DNA of 64,000 nt from Alectoria sarmentosa (Eukaryota; Ascomycota; Lecanoromycetes; Lecanorales; Parmeliaceae): NCBI GenBank assembly GCA_009733775.1, contig WOGZ01000045.1, positions 101,049-165,048 of the forward strand, in the 5' to 3' direction. A model generated the notes under the pieces. The model worked only from the letters and a program-made list of their open reading frames with translations, was not told the origin of the DNA and made no database searches. Positions 43,737 through 52,709 of the stretch are shown here, one piece after another. Made by a program: the position numbers and the translations under genes. Position 1 is the stretch's first letter. Each line of letters begins with the position of its first letter.

Positions 43737-44753
43737 ATGGGGCATCAGCCAAAACCTATGCGACAACAAACAGCTTTGCTACGGAACCAGCTTCGCTCTA
43801 CGCTTTTCCCTGGAGAGATTACACTCTCAGTCATGTTGCAGAGTCACAAGGCAAACTCCTGTTCCCAGCCAGCTCTGCCCGTCAACACAAAAACGGCACA
43901 ACAACATGCGAATTCAGTGAAGTCTTCATCACCAAAAGTCCAACATAACTTGCTACCTCTCACCACTAAGCAAGCCCTTCGAAACAGTGACACTTGGACT
44001 GCCGTCTCCAGCTGGTTGGCCACAAGTCAGACATTTGAGAAGCCACCGATAGCAGCGTCTATTGCGGATCCAGCTCCTCGAGAACGACGTTGCAAGGAGT
44101 ATTGGCTCCAAGTTGCCGAAGATCTAGAACTTCGAATAAAGTCATGCTCAGGGCAATCCAAGCCTCCGGTTTGCTTGAACCCAGGCAGCGTATACGCAAA
44201 TCCTGGCATCAAACCCATCTCCAGGATTGAGCCAGGAACCAAGGCTCCAAGGCTAGCCAAGCACAACCCGGCGGGACATCTCAAAACGACCACCAACACA
44301 TCACCCGCACTTTTGCCCGACACAATGGGCTCAGCCAAGATGCAAGAGCGCGAGAGGAACAGTTTCATCGCAGCGAACATCTCCGAAGTCCAAGAAAAGC
44401 TCGCGAAGCACAAGCGAGAACAAGAGAAGCAGGAGCAGCTCGAAGCAATCAAGTTGAAGAAAGCGGATGATGTAGCGAAGGCGACGGCGAAGCAGCTCGA
44501 GGCAGCAAGGTCGAGGAAAACGGACGCGGCGGTGAAGGCAAAGGCGAAGAAGCTTGCCGCGGAGGCGATGGCGGCGCACAAGAAAGAGCAGGAGCGGAAG
44601 AAGTACGTTGAAGGGAGGGCACAGGATATCCATGACAATCTGTTGCTGTGTAAAACCTTTGACATCGATGCTGTGAGGCGAGAGTTCTCTGGGGAGGAGG
44701 TCCAAGACATCAAGAAAATTGTGAGAGAGTTGGGCGGCGCGAAGAAGGAATGA
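43737..44753 (+). CDS. Coiled-coil protein of unknown function
   Basis: An intronless frame of 338 residues starting MGHQPKPMRQQ, or 371 from an upstream ATG at 43638. I do not recognise it. The N-terminal 150 residues are Ser/Gln/Thr-rich. A short globular part includes RRCKEYWLQVAEDLELRIKS. From about residue 200 to the end, Lys/Glu/Ala-rich sequence with heptad-like spacing (ISEVQEKLAKHKREQEKQEQ) predicts a long coiled coil. The last 40 residues (FDIDAVRREFSGEEVQDIKK) look folded. There are no membrane segments or cysteine motifs. The antisense strand is also open over much of the length, but its frames are leucine and serine-rich mirrors of the Lys/Glu codons. Confidence 0.55.
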   Translation: MGHQPKPMRQQTALLRNQLRSTLFPGEITLSVMLQSHKANSCSQPALPVNTKTAQQHANSVKSSSPKVQHNLLPLTTKQALRNSDTWTAVSSWLATSQTFEKPPIAASIADPAPRERRCKEYWLQVAEDLELRIKSCSGQSKPPVCLNPGSVYANPGIKPISRIEPGTKAPRLAKHNPAGHLKTTTNTSPALLPDTMGSAKMQERERNSFIAANISEVQEKLAKHKREQEKQEQLEAIKLKKADDVAKATAKQLEAARSRKTDAAVKAKAKKLAAEAMAAHKKEQERKKYVEGRAQDIHDNLLLCKTFDIDAVRREFSGEEVQDIKKIVRELGGAKKE

Positions 44754-45179
44754 GTGATGGGCTTGTTGGAGGTTAGGCCAACGTGGATTAATTGATCGTT
44801 GGATTGGACTGTTCGGATGGCTCAGTTGAGCGCGGATGGAGAGCATTGTGCTTGACGTGGATTTCAGTGTCTTGTAGACACGAAGCAGGACTGAGGATGA
44901 CGTCGACATTTTTGAAGATAGAGCGCGTCCTCGAGGCCTGTGGGTCTGTGGCCTAAGTTTGGGCTCAGAATGGCAGCTGGGCTGAAAGACTGTTCGACAC
45001 AAGATCTTGCGATAGCTCTGACACCTCGAATTTCTATGCTTTCTGCTGCCGTTCTAGTAGAGCCTAGGAAAGACGTGAAACACTGCTTTCGAGGAGCAAA
45101 ACCGCCAAAGGTTTCGCCAGTCTGTGATCAAATCAAATAGACCTTTCTTGAGTACCACAGAAACCCAAATGTCTGTCCC
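44754..45179. other. Intergenic region between convergent genes
   Basis: Nothing recognisable beyond 3' untranslated sequence. Confidence 0.5.
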
Positions 45180-46259
45180 TCATAGCCCCTTTTTGCCATT
45201 GATTCTAGCCTGCTTCGCCAACGCCCTCTTTCTAATATCCTCGTGCATCCGCCTATTCAACGTCAACGATAACTTATTTCCCGGTCCAACAAATACATTG
45301 ACAATCCACTGCAACATCGCATGACTCCAGTATGGCGTACTCGTATGTGTCCATCCCTGTGCTCCTCCGGTCCTGCCAACTTTACCTAGTACGCTCTTGA
45401 CAAACGCCCTCGGGGTCGGCACCAAGGCACTGGACTTGCGTATTTTCGACATGGCGGAAGTGACGAGATAAGATTGCACAAGCTCGACTTGGACGTTATA
45501 GGGTGCCAGTTCGGAGCCAAGGGCGGTAGACCACTGCTGCAAGAAGGCTTTGCTGCCGCTGTATGTTGCAAGGAGGGGCGTAGGGAACAGACCGCCAAAA
45601 GAGCCCATGGTGATTATCAGCCCGCGCTTCCTCTGCACCATACCGGCAGCCACAAGCTGGGTAACTCTCAATGTTGCCGTGCAGTTGATAGTGATGATAG
45701 AGTTCACTTCCGACTGCTCCGTTTGGGTGAAGGGTACTGGTATAGAGTGGCTGGCACCAACGTTGTTGACCAAGATAGCAACGTCCAAGCTGTCGACAAG
45801 TGCCTTGAGCTTAGCGTAGTCGTCATCATTGTTGGCTCCAAAGTCCATGGCCACGGTTTTGGTGGAGGTATTGTATTTGGACTTGATCTCTGCTGCCAAA
45901 GTATCGAGCTTACTGGCGGTACGGGATACGAGAAGGGTAGAGTAACCGGCGCGAGATAGCTGGAGGGCAAATTCCTTGCCAATGCCATCCGAAGCTCCTG
46001 TGACGAGGGCCCATGTCTTGGAGGGCTGGCCAAATGTACGAAGCTGAGAGACCCAATTTTAGTCTAATTGAAGCGCCTTTACAGAGACAGATGAGTATAC
46101 CGGTTTGCCAGGAAGGACAAATAAACTGAGCATCAATCGTGCGAACTGGACTAGTCTGACGCAGATAGTAACGAAGCCGGCGACGGTGAAGGTGACCAAT
46201 GTGTAATAGATGATGCTATGATCTATCGTCTCCTCTGGCAAAGCAGCAGCTTGTTCCAT
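45180..46259 (-). CDS. IFA38: Very-long-chain 3-oxoacyl-CoA reductase
   Basis: Two exons on the minus strand (46101-46259, 45180-46043) encode 340 residues. A 57-nt intron joins LPGKP to LRTFGQPSKTWALVTGAS. The protein is the ER short-chain dehydrogenase that reduces 3-oxoacyl-CoA during fatty-acid elongation. It has an N-terminal membrane segment (about 16-40), the NADPH site TGASDGIGKEFA, NNVG, and the catalytic Tyr-X3-Lys in ATYSGSKAF. The C-terminus ends KKGL, a dilysine (KKXX) ER-retrieval signal, which agrees with ER membrane location. The ATG giving MEQAAALPEE was preferred; an in-frame ATG further upstream (46325) would add 22 residues. Confidence 0.93.
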
Positions 46260-47114
46260 CTTTCCTCTATAGAACCAACCAAGATTGTCCAGCCTGAAAG
46301 ACATGCTGTAGGTATGTATTGTCAAGTACCTAAGGTAGGTATGTTTTCCAAGTCAAAGTCAAAGTGTTTCAAACAGAATGGTGAGGGGGTCTTGGATTGG
46401 GGTCTTGTATTGGGGTCTTGTATTGGAGGTCAAGAGTGAGAGAAGTTGTTGGAGTTGATAGGTGGAAGGCTGCTTACTGCTTAGGTACAAGTACTGCTTA
46501 TTGCTTAGGTGCTGCTTCCTGCTTATTGCCCTGCTACTTAAAGTACAATTATTGTTCCGAGGCACCACGGTCCAGCCTACGGGAGCCAAGAAGATGGTCG
46601 GCTCCATCAGCCCTGATAGAGTAGGTAGGTAGGTAGACTAACCTGATAAGGCTCTCAAGAGAAAACCTGCTAGTCTCCATTCTGGCCTAAAAGCGTACAT
46701 CTCCTTCCCAAACAAGTCTTGAAGCCGATGATCGCAACCTTATCGCAATAGTCGCTACACTTGACGTCTCGGCATAAAGTATCTAAAGTATGTAGCCGAC
46801 CCCCCCATAAGAAAAGAAAGAAGAAGAAAAAACAAGAAAAATAACGTACTTCCTTGCTCAAAGATACCTAGGTACCTACAGTACTTACCTCACGGAGCTC
46901 GGTCGGGCCGTCTCTCGGGCTCAACCTTAAATTACTACTCTACTGGCGTGGCAAGCGCTGCGAATTGCGTTCAACACCACATCAGAGGTAACTTACTCTA
47001 TGGAGCACAACTTTGTCTTGTTATGTCTAGCTACCCACATCCACATCCACATCCACATCCACAGACGCAACTAGCGACCACTCTTGTTTGTACACTGTCA
47101 CTAGCCTCTACAAC
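46260..47114. other. Intergenic region between divergent IFA38 and ERG28
   Basis: It holds no gene but several short repeats: a doubled GGGGTCTTGTATT near 46400-46430, GTAGGTAGGTAGGTAG at 46620-46637, TACCTAGGTACC at 46865-46877, and a CCACAT array at 47035-47062. Two lipid-synthesis genes are read away from this region. Confidence 0.5.
47035..47062. repeat. CCACAT hexamer array
   Basis: About four and a half tandem CCACAT units shortly before ERG28. Confidence 0.85.
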
Positions 47115-47573
47115 ATGACGTCTTTCCTACCCCCAGGTGAAGGCTGGCTGCCATCCTGGCTTCTCCTGGTCTACCTTTCCCCCAGTCTCTGCCAAGCAAC
47201 GTTCAAGGACTCATAACGCTTTCAGGTCTCCCTTGTGTCTGTAGGCAACACCATACAAGCCTTCATCACCACAAAGAACACGCGCCAAGTTTATCTTATA
47301 TCGGGCTCAGAAACTAGCGCCCTCTCCTCAAGAATATTCGGTACCTGGACCATCCTGTCTGCCATCATTCGTCTTCACACGGCCTACAACATATCCAATC
47401 CCCACGTCTACCAGCTCGCAATTTGGGCCTACGCCATCGCATGGGCTCATTTCATGAGCGAGTGGCTCGTATTCAAGACGGCGGCGTGGGGCAGGGGTCT
47501 GGCAGGGCCAATATTCATTTCGACCGGAAGTTTGATTTGGATGTTCAGCCAGTGGGGCTACTATGTCCAGTAG
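47115..47573 (+). CDS. ERG28: Erg28-like ergosterol biosynthesis scaffold protein
   Basis: Two exons (47115-47168, 47226-47573) encode 133 residues. Erg28 is a small ER membrane protein that tethers sterol C4-demethylation enzymes. The sequence starts MTSFLPPGEGWLPSWLLL. After a 57-nt intron (donor GTCTAC, not the usual GTRAGT) it continues VSLVSVGNTIQAF, then LSSRIFGTWTILSAIIRLHTAY, and LAIWAYAIAWAHFMSEWLVF. It has four hydrophobic segments, and the C-terminal GSLIWMFSQWGYYVQ is typical. The stop codon lies only 10 bases from the stop of GAL7 on the other strand. Confidence 0.92.
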
Positions 47574-47583
47574 TATGATCCAG

Positions 47584-48912
47584 CTATCTGAGCCTGTTCC
47601 GGTACAACTCTCCTCCGCAATTGCGAAGCCTTGCCGCAGCTTGCTCTGGTGTAATATCTCTTTGAGGTTCCGCCATCAGCTCGTATCTACCCCAACATGT
47701 TAGTGTGGGGTTGGGAAAAAACGTCTGATGTGCTCACCCAACCAAAAACTTTCTCACTGTCGCACTCCTCAGCAATGGTGGGTAAAAGTGCAGGTGAAAG
47801 TGGCTGGCCTCGATCTCGACATCCGTGCCCTCCAAGGGTGCTTGATGAATGCCCATGCTGTATGGGAACTGCGTTTCGAATAGATTATCATATCGCCGAG
47901 TCACTTCCGCAATCACCTCCGCAAGATCTTTCCTTTCCACGTCATCAAAATCTACCAACGCTCTTTTATGTTGTTTCGTCACAATCATGACTTCAAATGG
48001 CCAAATTGCCCACCATGGGCACAGTGCCACGAAAGTCTTGTTCACAAATACAACCCGTTCTTGCTTTTCGATTTCCAGCTTTGCGTAATCTTCCAGTAGA
48101 TTCATGCCGCCTTGTTCACGCCGATATTTCTTCAATTGCTCAAGCTCAAGCGCAGGCTCTTCGGGTAGCCCTGTGGTCGTCCAAATCTGACCGTGTGGAT
48201 GCGGGTTTGAGCAACCCATTGCCGCTCCCTTGTTCTCGAATATCTGCATATACCGGTATTGTGCATTTGATGCTGAACGATTGGTATGTTGGTGACTTGC
48301 TGGTGGTCGCGTTGTCGTACTCGCAACCCGTACCAATGGTGATCTGGGAGAGAGATGAGCGGTGTATAGCTGAGTCCAAGTATCAACGACAGGCACTATT
48401 TGGGACGGCTGGAGGTCGGCGAGAGTGAGGTTGTGATTGGGTGAAAATGTCACAACATAGCATTTCCCAGCGACAGGATCAGCCCGTAGCAGCAGCGATG
48501 AGAGGCCTGCATTCGTCAGTCTCTATTGAAGGGCATTTCCCTGCGGCAAACGTACTGCCACTTTCGTCGCTTGACTGATACTCGGCCTGTTCCTCTTTGA
48601 CGGCACTATAGTCATTGACGAAGACGAACGTATTCTCGTAGTTGGGATTGGTATCACCCTGGGCACGTATGTTGCCCGGACAGAGGTAGCATGATGGATC
48701 GTGTGGTGGTAGAGTCGTCTGACTTGCTGCTTCTTGTTGGCCTCTACATGCTCAGTTGAAATGAACCAAGCATTCACGTCAGGGAGAGGCCCTGTTTCGT
48801 TCACCACTTACTGCCAAGGCCGTTTCGTCCTGTGAGGGGATACTAGAATCCAGCTCCCACGTAATGGGTTGTATCTTCGATGCGAGATGTCATTTAGAAT
48901 AGCGTTTGGCAT
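47584..48912 (-). CDS. GAL7: Galactose-1-phosphate uridylyltransferase
   Basis: Minus-strand exons: 48812-48912, 48556-48743, 47738-48506 and 47584-47686, giving 386 residues. An extra 48-nt intron (48273-48320, GTACGA to TTCAG) probably lies in exon 3; its removal gives 370 residues. The enzyme performs the Leloir step that swaps UMP between UDP-glucose and galactose 1-phosphate. Marks are ISHRRYNPLRGSWILVSPHR at the N-terminus, CYLCPGN (zinc site), IFENKGAAMGCSNPHPHGQ with the catalytic His-Pro-His, and YSMGIHQAPLEG. The last exon supplies YELMAEPQRDITPEQAA, without which the C-terminus would be cut off. It is convergent with ERG28. Confidence 0.94.
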
Positions 48913-49310
48913 GGTGCCGACGCAATTATCATCAGTGATCAGAGAGCTTCTAATCGATCTGACCTCATCCTGCTGCCAAACGAATGGAGAGCAAGAGAAA
49001 GAGCCCCGCCGTCCGAGGGTCCCGGAGGCAAAAGTAGTGCCGGAGATAACTTTCACAGCCAAATTAACGAAACATTGCTGTGGAGTGGGGTGAGCAGGGA
49101 AAAGGAGCGTCCTGTCCAAGCATTATTGTCTTTCGAATATTGCCAGGCTCAATCATTTCCAACATTTGGTTGCGCGGTGGGTTTGGACAGCTAGATTGTT
49201 GCAACGACCAGACTTGCCTTTCTTTGTCAGATCAAATAAGAGAACAACATATCCTTGGGCTTGAATGCGGCTTGCATCATATACTTTAGGAACAGATTGG
49301 ATCGTCCCAC
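48913..49310. promoter_or_regulatory. Divergent promoter between GAL7 and the F-box gene
   Basis: A 398-bp gap. The GAL7 frame is open for some distance upstream, but the conserved start is MPNAILNDIS. No clear Gal4-type CGG-N11-CCG site was seen. Confidence 0.4.
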
Positions 49311-50530
49311 ATGAACTCCATGGCATCTCTCAATGAGTTTCGTATCGCCGGTGACAGTTTGAGCCTCTTTGACCTTCCCAACGAGGTCTGTCTCCATGTA
49401 CTGGATCTACTCCCCACGCTGTTGCTGCTTCAGTCCAGATCCGTGTGCCACCGCTTTCAAAATCTGATCATTCGCATCGTACATGGGCGGCTATTGCGCG
49501 CAGCATCGCTCACTGATCGAGAGCTGATCCTCGAGTGCTATCACCCGTCAGCGCAGTACACTGAGCCGTACTTGTATTGCGATTATCTTGCCACCCCTGG
49601 GCTCAGTGTCGATCAACCAACCAAGGGGACCACACTTGGAAGGCTGTATTCCCACTTTCGGCCCACCCGAAAAAATCCAGAGACAAAGATTTACCGCTCG
49701 CATCCAGCTGGCGACGTTCCAGGTTCTAGAACAAGTGAGGTAGCAAACCGGATCAGAGAAACTGTCGAAAGAAAAAATGTAACGCAGAACGTCAGCCTAG
49801 AGGCGCATGAGCTTTTCATGCAACGTACGTATCTTTGGAGTCCATGTTTCCTCTTTCGGACCGAACCCTGAGTATTGAGGCATGTCTTAGGAGTTTCTAC
49901 TCCGTAAACATGTTCCAAAGCTCATTACACTCTCCCAGATAAGCAATACTGACTGTGAAATCAAAATCTAGTCCGCTTTCTCGTAGCTGTGGTTCAGACT
50001 GGCCCACATCGGGGCTTTTTCCTCAGCGTCGAAAATCTCATTGATAAAACTCGGCGAATATTCAGGAACTGGCTCGCTGAGAGGGCCGAGGCCACAAAAC
50101 AGCACAATAAAGGCGCCTCTGGCAGCGTCACGGACGAGCTCGACTATGGAGCCGATGAAGTGCTGTGGGTCGACGAGAGCAAGGTAGCTGGGCTGAAAGT
50201 GCGGGTCGAAGAGAGTAAAGGACGAAGGGGCTTACCAATATTGCTCCATAAAGATGAGGATCAAGCGGTCAGGTATGTACATTTCGGAGCCTATTTTCCC
50301 TTTTCGCGATATTTTTCCGAGTTGCAAGACATGTTTTGTGAGCATAGACTCTTAATCACCCCTCCAAAATGTCGTTTTGGTCGGATTTTTGCCTCGAAGA
50401 AACGATGCTGACTCCAAAACCCCAAAGCTACTCTTTGGAACTGGAAGGCAAGTCGCCCTTCCCAGCATGTAAAGGGAAATCAGTATGCAAGTCAAATACT
50501 CAAGCTAAAGATCTGCAGAGTTGGTTGTAA
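49311..50530 (+). CDS. F-box domain protein
   Basis: Three exons (49311-49824, 49972-50272, 50428-50530) give 305 residues. The F-box is at residues 17-60 (LSLFDLPNEVCLHVLDLLPT...SVCHRFQNLI), so the protein probably brings targets to an SCF ubiquitin ligase. The remainder matches the common Pezizomycotina F-box type with EAHELFMQLRFLVAVVQTGP and ESKVAGLKVRVEESKGRRGLPIL. Both introns are long (147 and 155 nt) and belong to the introner-like set. The first 49 residues after the last intron are uncertain: the third exon is short and its TAA sits inside a possible donor (TTGTAAGT), so further exons cannot be excluded. Confidence 0.75.
49825..49971 (+). repeat. Introner-like intron 1 of the F-box gene (147 nt)
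   Basis: It is closely related to the dehydrogenase intron at 59256-59401. Shared ordered blocks are TTTCCTCTTT, GGACC, TTGAG-CA-GTC, GAGTTTCTACTC, ACA-GTTCCAA-GCTCA, CTGACT and GAAATCAA-ATC, all along the full length. Confidence 0.85.
50273..50427 (+). repeat. Introner-like intron 2 of the F-box gene (155 nt)
   Basis: It begins with the same 16 bases (GTATGTACATTTCGGA) as NOG1 intron 2 and has exactly the same length. It ends GAAGAAACGATGCTGACTCC then AAAACCCC. Confidence 0.75.
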
Positions 50531-51107
50531 GTACCACACATCTAATGCTCGCCGTAGAAAGACAGCTGCTTGCGACAGGGGGAGAAGGAAACAGCCAGGC
50601 CATGATCTTTGGGACCTTGGCGATTCCGAACAGACAGCAGATAGAGGAGACTCCCGGAGATGCGGTTTTTTGACTGGGCAGCGAGAAATGTACATGATGC
50701 GTGGAGCGCCACTGATGGTAGCTTTCACATTTTCAAGAGCGTACAGAGTACGTACAACTATATGGGGCAGTCTTCGGGCTCAAAGGCCAAGCGCAACGCT
50801 GTATAGTTGGCTGACCAAGTGCCGGTTTCTGTGTCCCATCGCTAGAATCCAAGTAAGATCCACTTGAAGTCATTTCTCTTAGAACGTATCGACACCCAGA
50901 CTCGTATCTCCGAAGTGGTAAATATGTACGAGACTGACCGGGCGCCGTAACCAGGTCTCTCCACTGACAGGAGCACAACGCTGGGGACGTTGACAATCAG
51001 TTCCTCACACTCATGCAATCTCTTGATGCTGAATCTTGGAGCTCGGACAATGTGTGGTATTGATTTCAGCCCTACTAGAGTGGGGTCTCAAGAGACATGG
51101 ATCATTT
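50531..51107. other. Intergenic region between convergent genes
   Basis: No gene supported. A continuation of the F-box gene into this region is possible but I could not find exons that fit. Confidence 0.35.
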
Positions 51108-51714
51108 TCATAACATGCCCTTGACCAGTTTTGCGACCACCTGCTTATCGACCGATTGATCCTCCAAGGTCCCTCCAGTTCCCACCAAGGATTTCATGAC
51201 ACTTCCCTGATTCACAATCTTCTCCTCCGATCTCAGTCTGCCAATGACACTCTGTATGGCCCTGGCGATATCATCTTCTCCCATTGAACCGCTATCGCCG
51301 ATGTACCCTTCGAGCACCGCGATCTGCGCAACCTCTCGAGATTTCAGATCATCCCGCTTCGCACTTTGGAATTCCTCCACAGCAGCTTCGGAGCTTTTGA
51401 CGCGTTTTCGTATCATCTTTAGCATGTGAGCATCTGTAGTGACAGGATTTGATGTCTTGGCAGCGTTGGTGACATCTGATATTAGACCTCGAAGGACGTC
51501 TAGTCTGTTTTTCTCCAGGCGTTGGTGTTTTTCCCTTTGATGAAGTCACGACCACGCACCTAGAGCTGTCTTTTGCTTTCATTGCAGCCTTGATATCATT
51601 TCGGACCTTGACAAGTAATGCAGGAGTGGGGGCGGGACCCCCGGGGGCAGACACGGAGTAGGGACATGGCAGTGATAGTCGCGCGAGCCGCACATTAGAC
51701 CGCCAGAGCGGCAT
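51108..51714 (-). CDS. AIM41: Mitochondrial YqeY-domain protein Aim41
   Basis: Two exons on the minus strand (51560-51714, 51108-51504) encode 183 residues, close to yeast Aim41. The first 25 residues (MPLWRSNVRLARLSLPC) have several arginines and no acids, as expected for a mitochondrial targeting sequence. The YqeY/GatB-related domain follows: VRNDIKAAMKAKDSSRLDVLRGLISDV, then GSMGEDDIARAIQSVI and the C-terminal KLVKGML. The 55-nt intron falls in SSRLDVL. YqeY relatives share a helical domain with GatB of the tRNA amidotransferase; the exact function is not known. Confidence 0.88.
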
Positions 51715-52709
51715 ATTAAGCAGTAGGATGGAAGAGCTGGCTTCAGATGTGCAAAGTCTTCAGAGACCGACTTTGGGGGTGGCAAGTTGTAGGACAAGCT
51801 AATGTGATGTAAGATACGAGACCCTCAATATTTCATGCTCGCGTTACTGCTTTTTTCCGATACGCAACCTGGGGATAGTTTTATGTATGTACATCCATCA
51901 GGGACAGGGATCTACTTTAATCCTTGCAATTGGGCCACGCTACTGACCCGAGACGTGGAGAGCTCGGTACCTGACTAGCGTGCGCCAAGAAAATCCGATT
52001 CGATTTCGAGGGAGGTTTTGAAAATGCCGCAAAAACATTCCCGCCGAAGAAAAGCCGGGTGCGCTAATTCAATTCTAGTGCAGAATCTTAAGTAAGCTGC
52101 ATCGGCTTCTCCCGATATTGTATTGTACTTTACGGAGTACTTTAGGTATTTGACCATTGCGAAATAAGACATACATAGCATTGACTGTAAATATCGGTAT
52201 CGAAATCTGTTTGGAATTTCCAACCTTTTCCAACGCATCTTCAAATCAAGAAATAATTTCTTTTTTGAAGCTTCTTGGCATCCAAATCTCCGTGTAGACA
52301 AGAAGGGCTTTTGCTACAGCAAGCCAAACTCCATAATTGAGCCACAACACCCCCTTTTGCCTTGGATGATATGATTTAACCTGTTTTTGTTTTTGTTTCA
52401 TTGTGATTGTGTACCTCACCTACCTTACTTATCAGACAGGGCGCCAAGAAATCCGACTCTTTAGCACACGCTAAAGTTTTGACCGATGTTCCGCCGGGTG
52501 CTTCATTACTTTTCCACATTCGTTATGCGTGTTGACTTCAGTGAACGATTCAGAGAACAACGCGTTTAACGACCTTTTCAATATCTTTTACCTACTCTGA
52601 TAAATTATGGCACCGGGCTGAAGTAATAGATGATGCATCACGGTTGTCTAGAGCTTGCGAACACTTCCTCAGAGCAGAAGCAGCTTCGTACTCGAACGAG
52701 GCCTAAAGC
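51715..52709. other. Intergenic region between divergent AIM41 and NUP170
   Basis: Nearly 1 kb with no supported gene or repeat; promoters of both genes are expected here. Confidence 0.5.

Noticed and set aside
44027..45002. Two long minus-strand frames rich in Ser, Leu and Cys
   Set aside because: They mirror the Lys/Glu/Ala coiled-coil gene on the + strand and have no domain features.
45474..45959. Open frame of 161 residues on the + strand
   Set aside because: It is antisense to IFA38, whose SDR motifs are complete; the antisense frame has no known motif.
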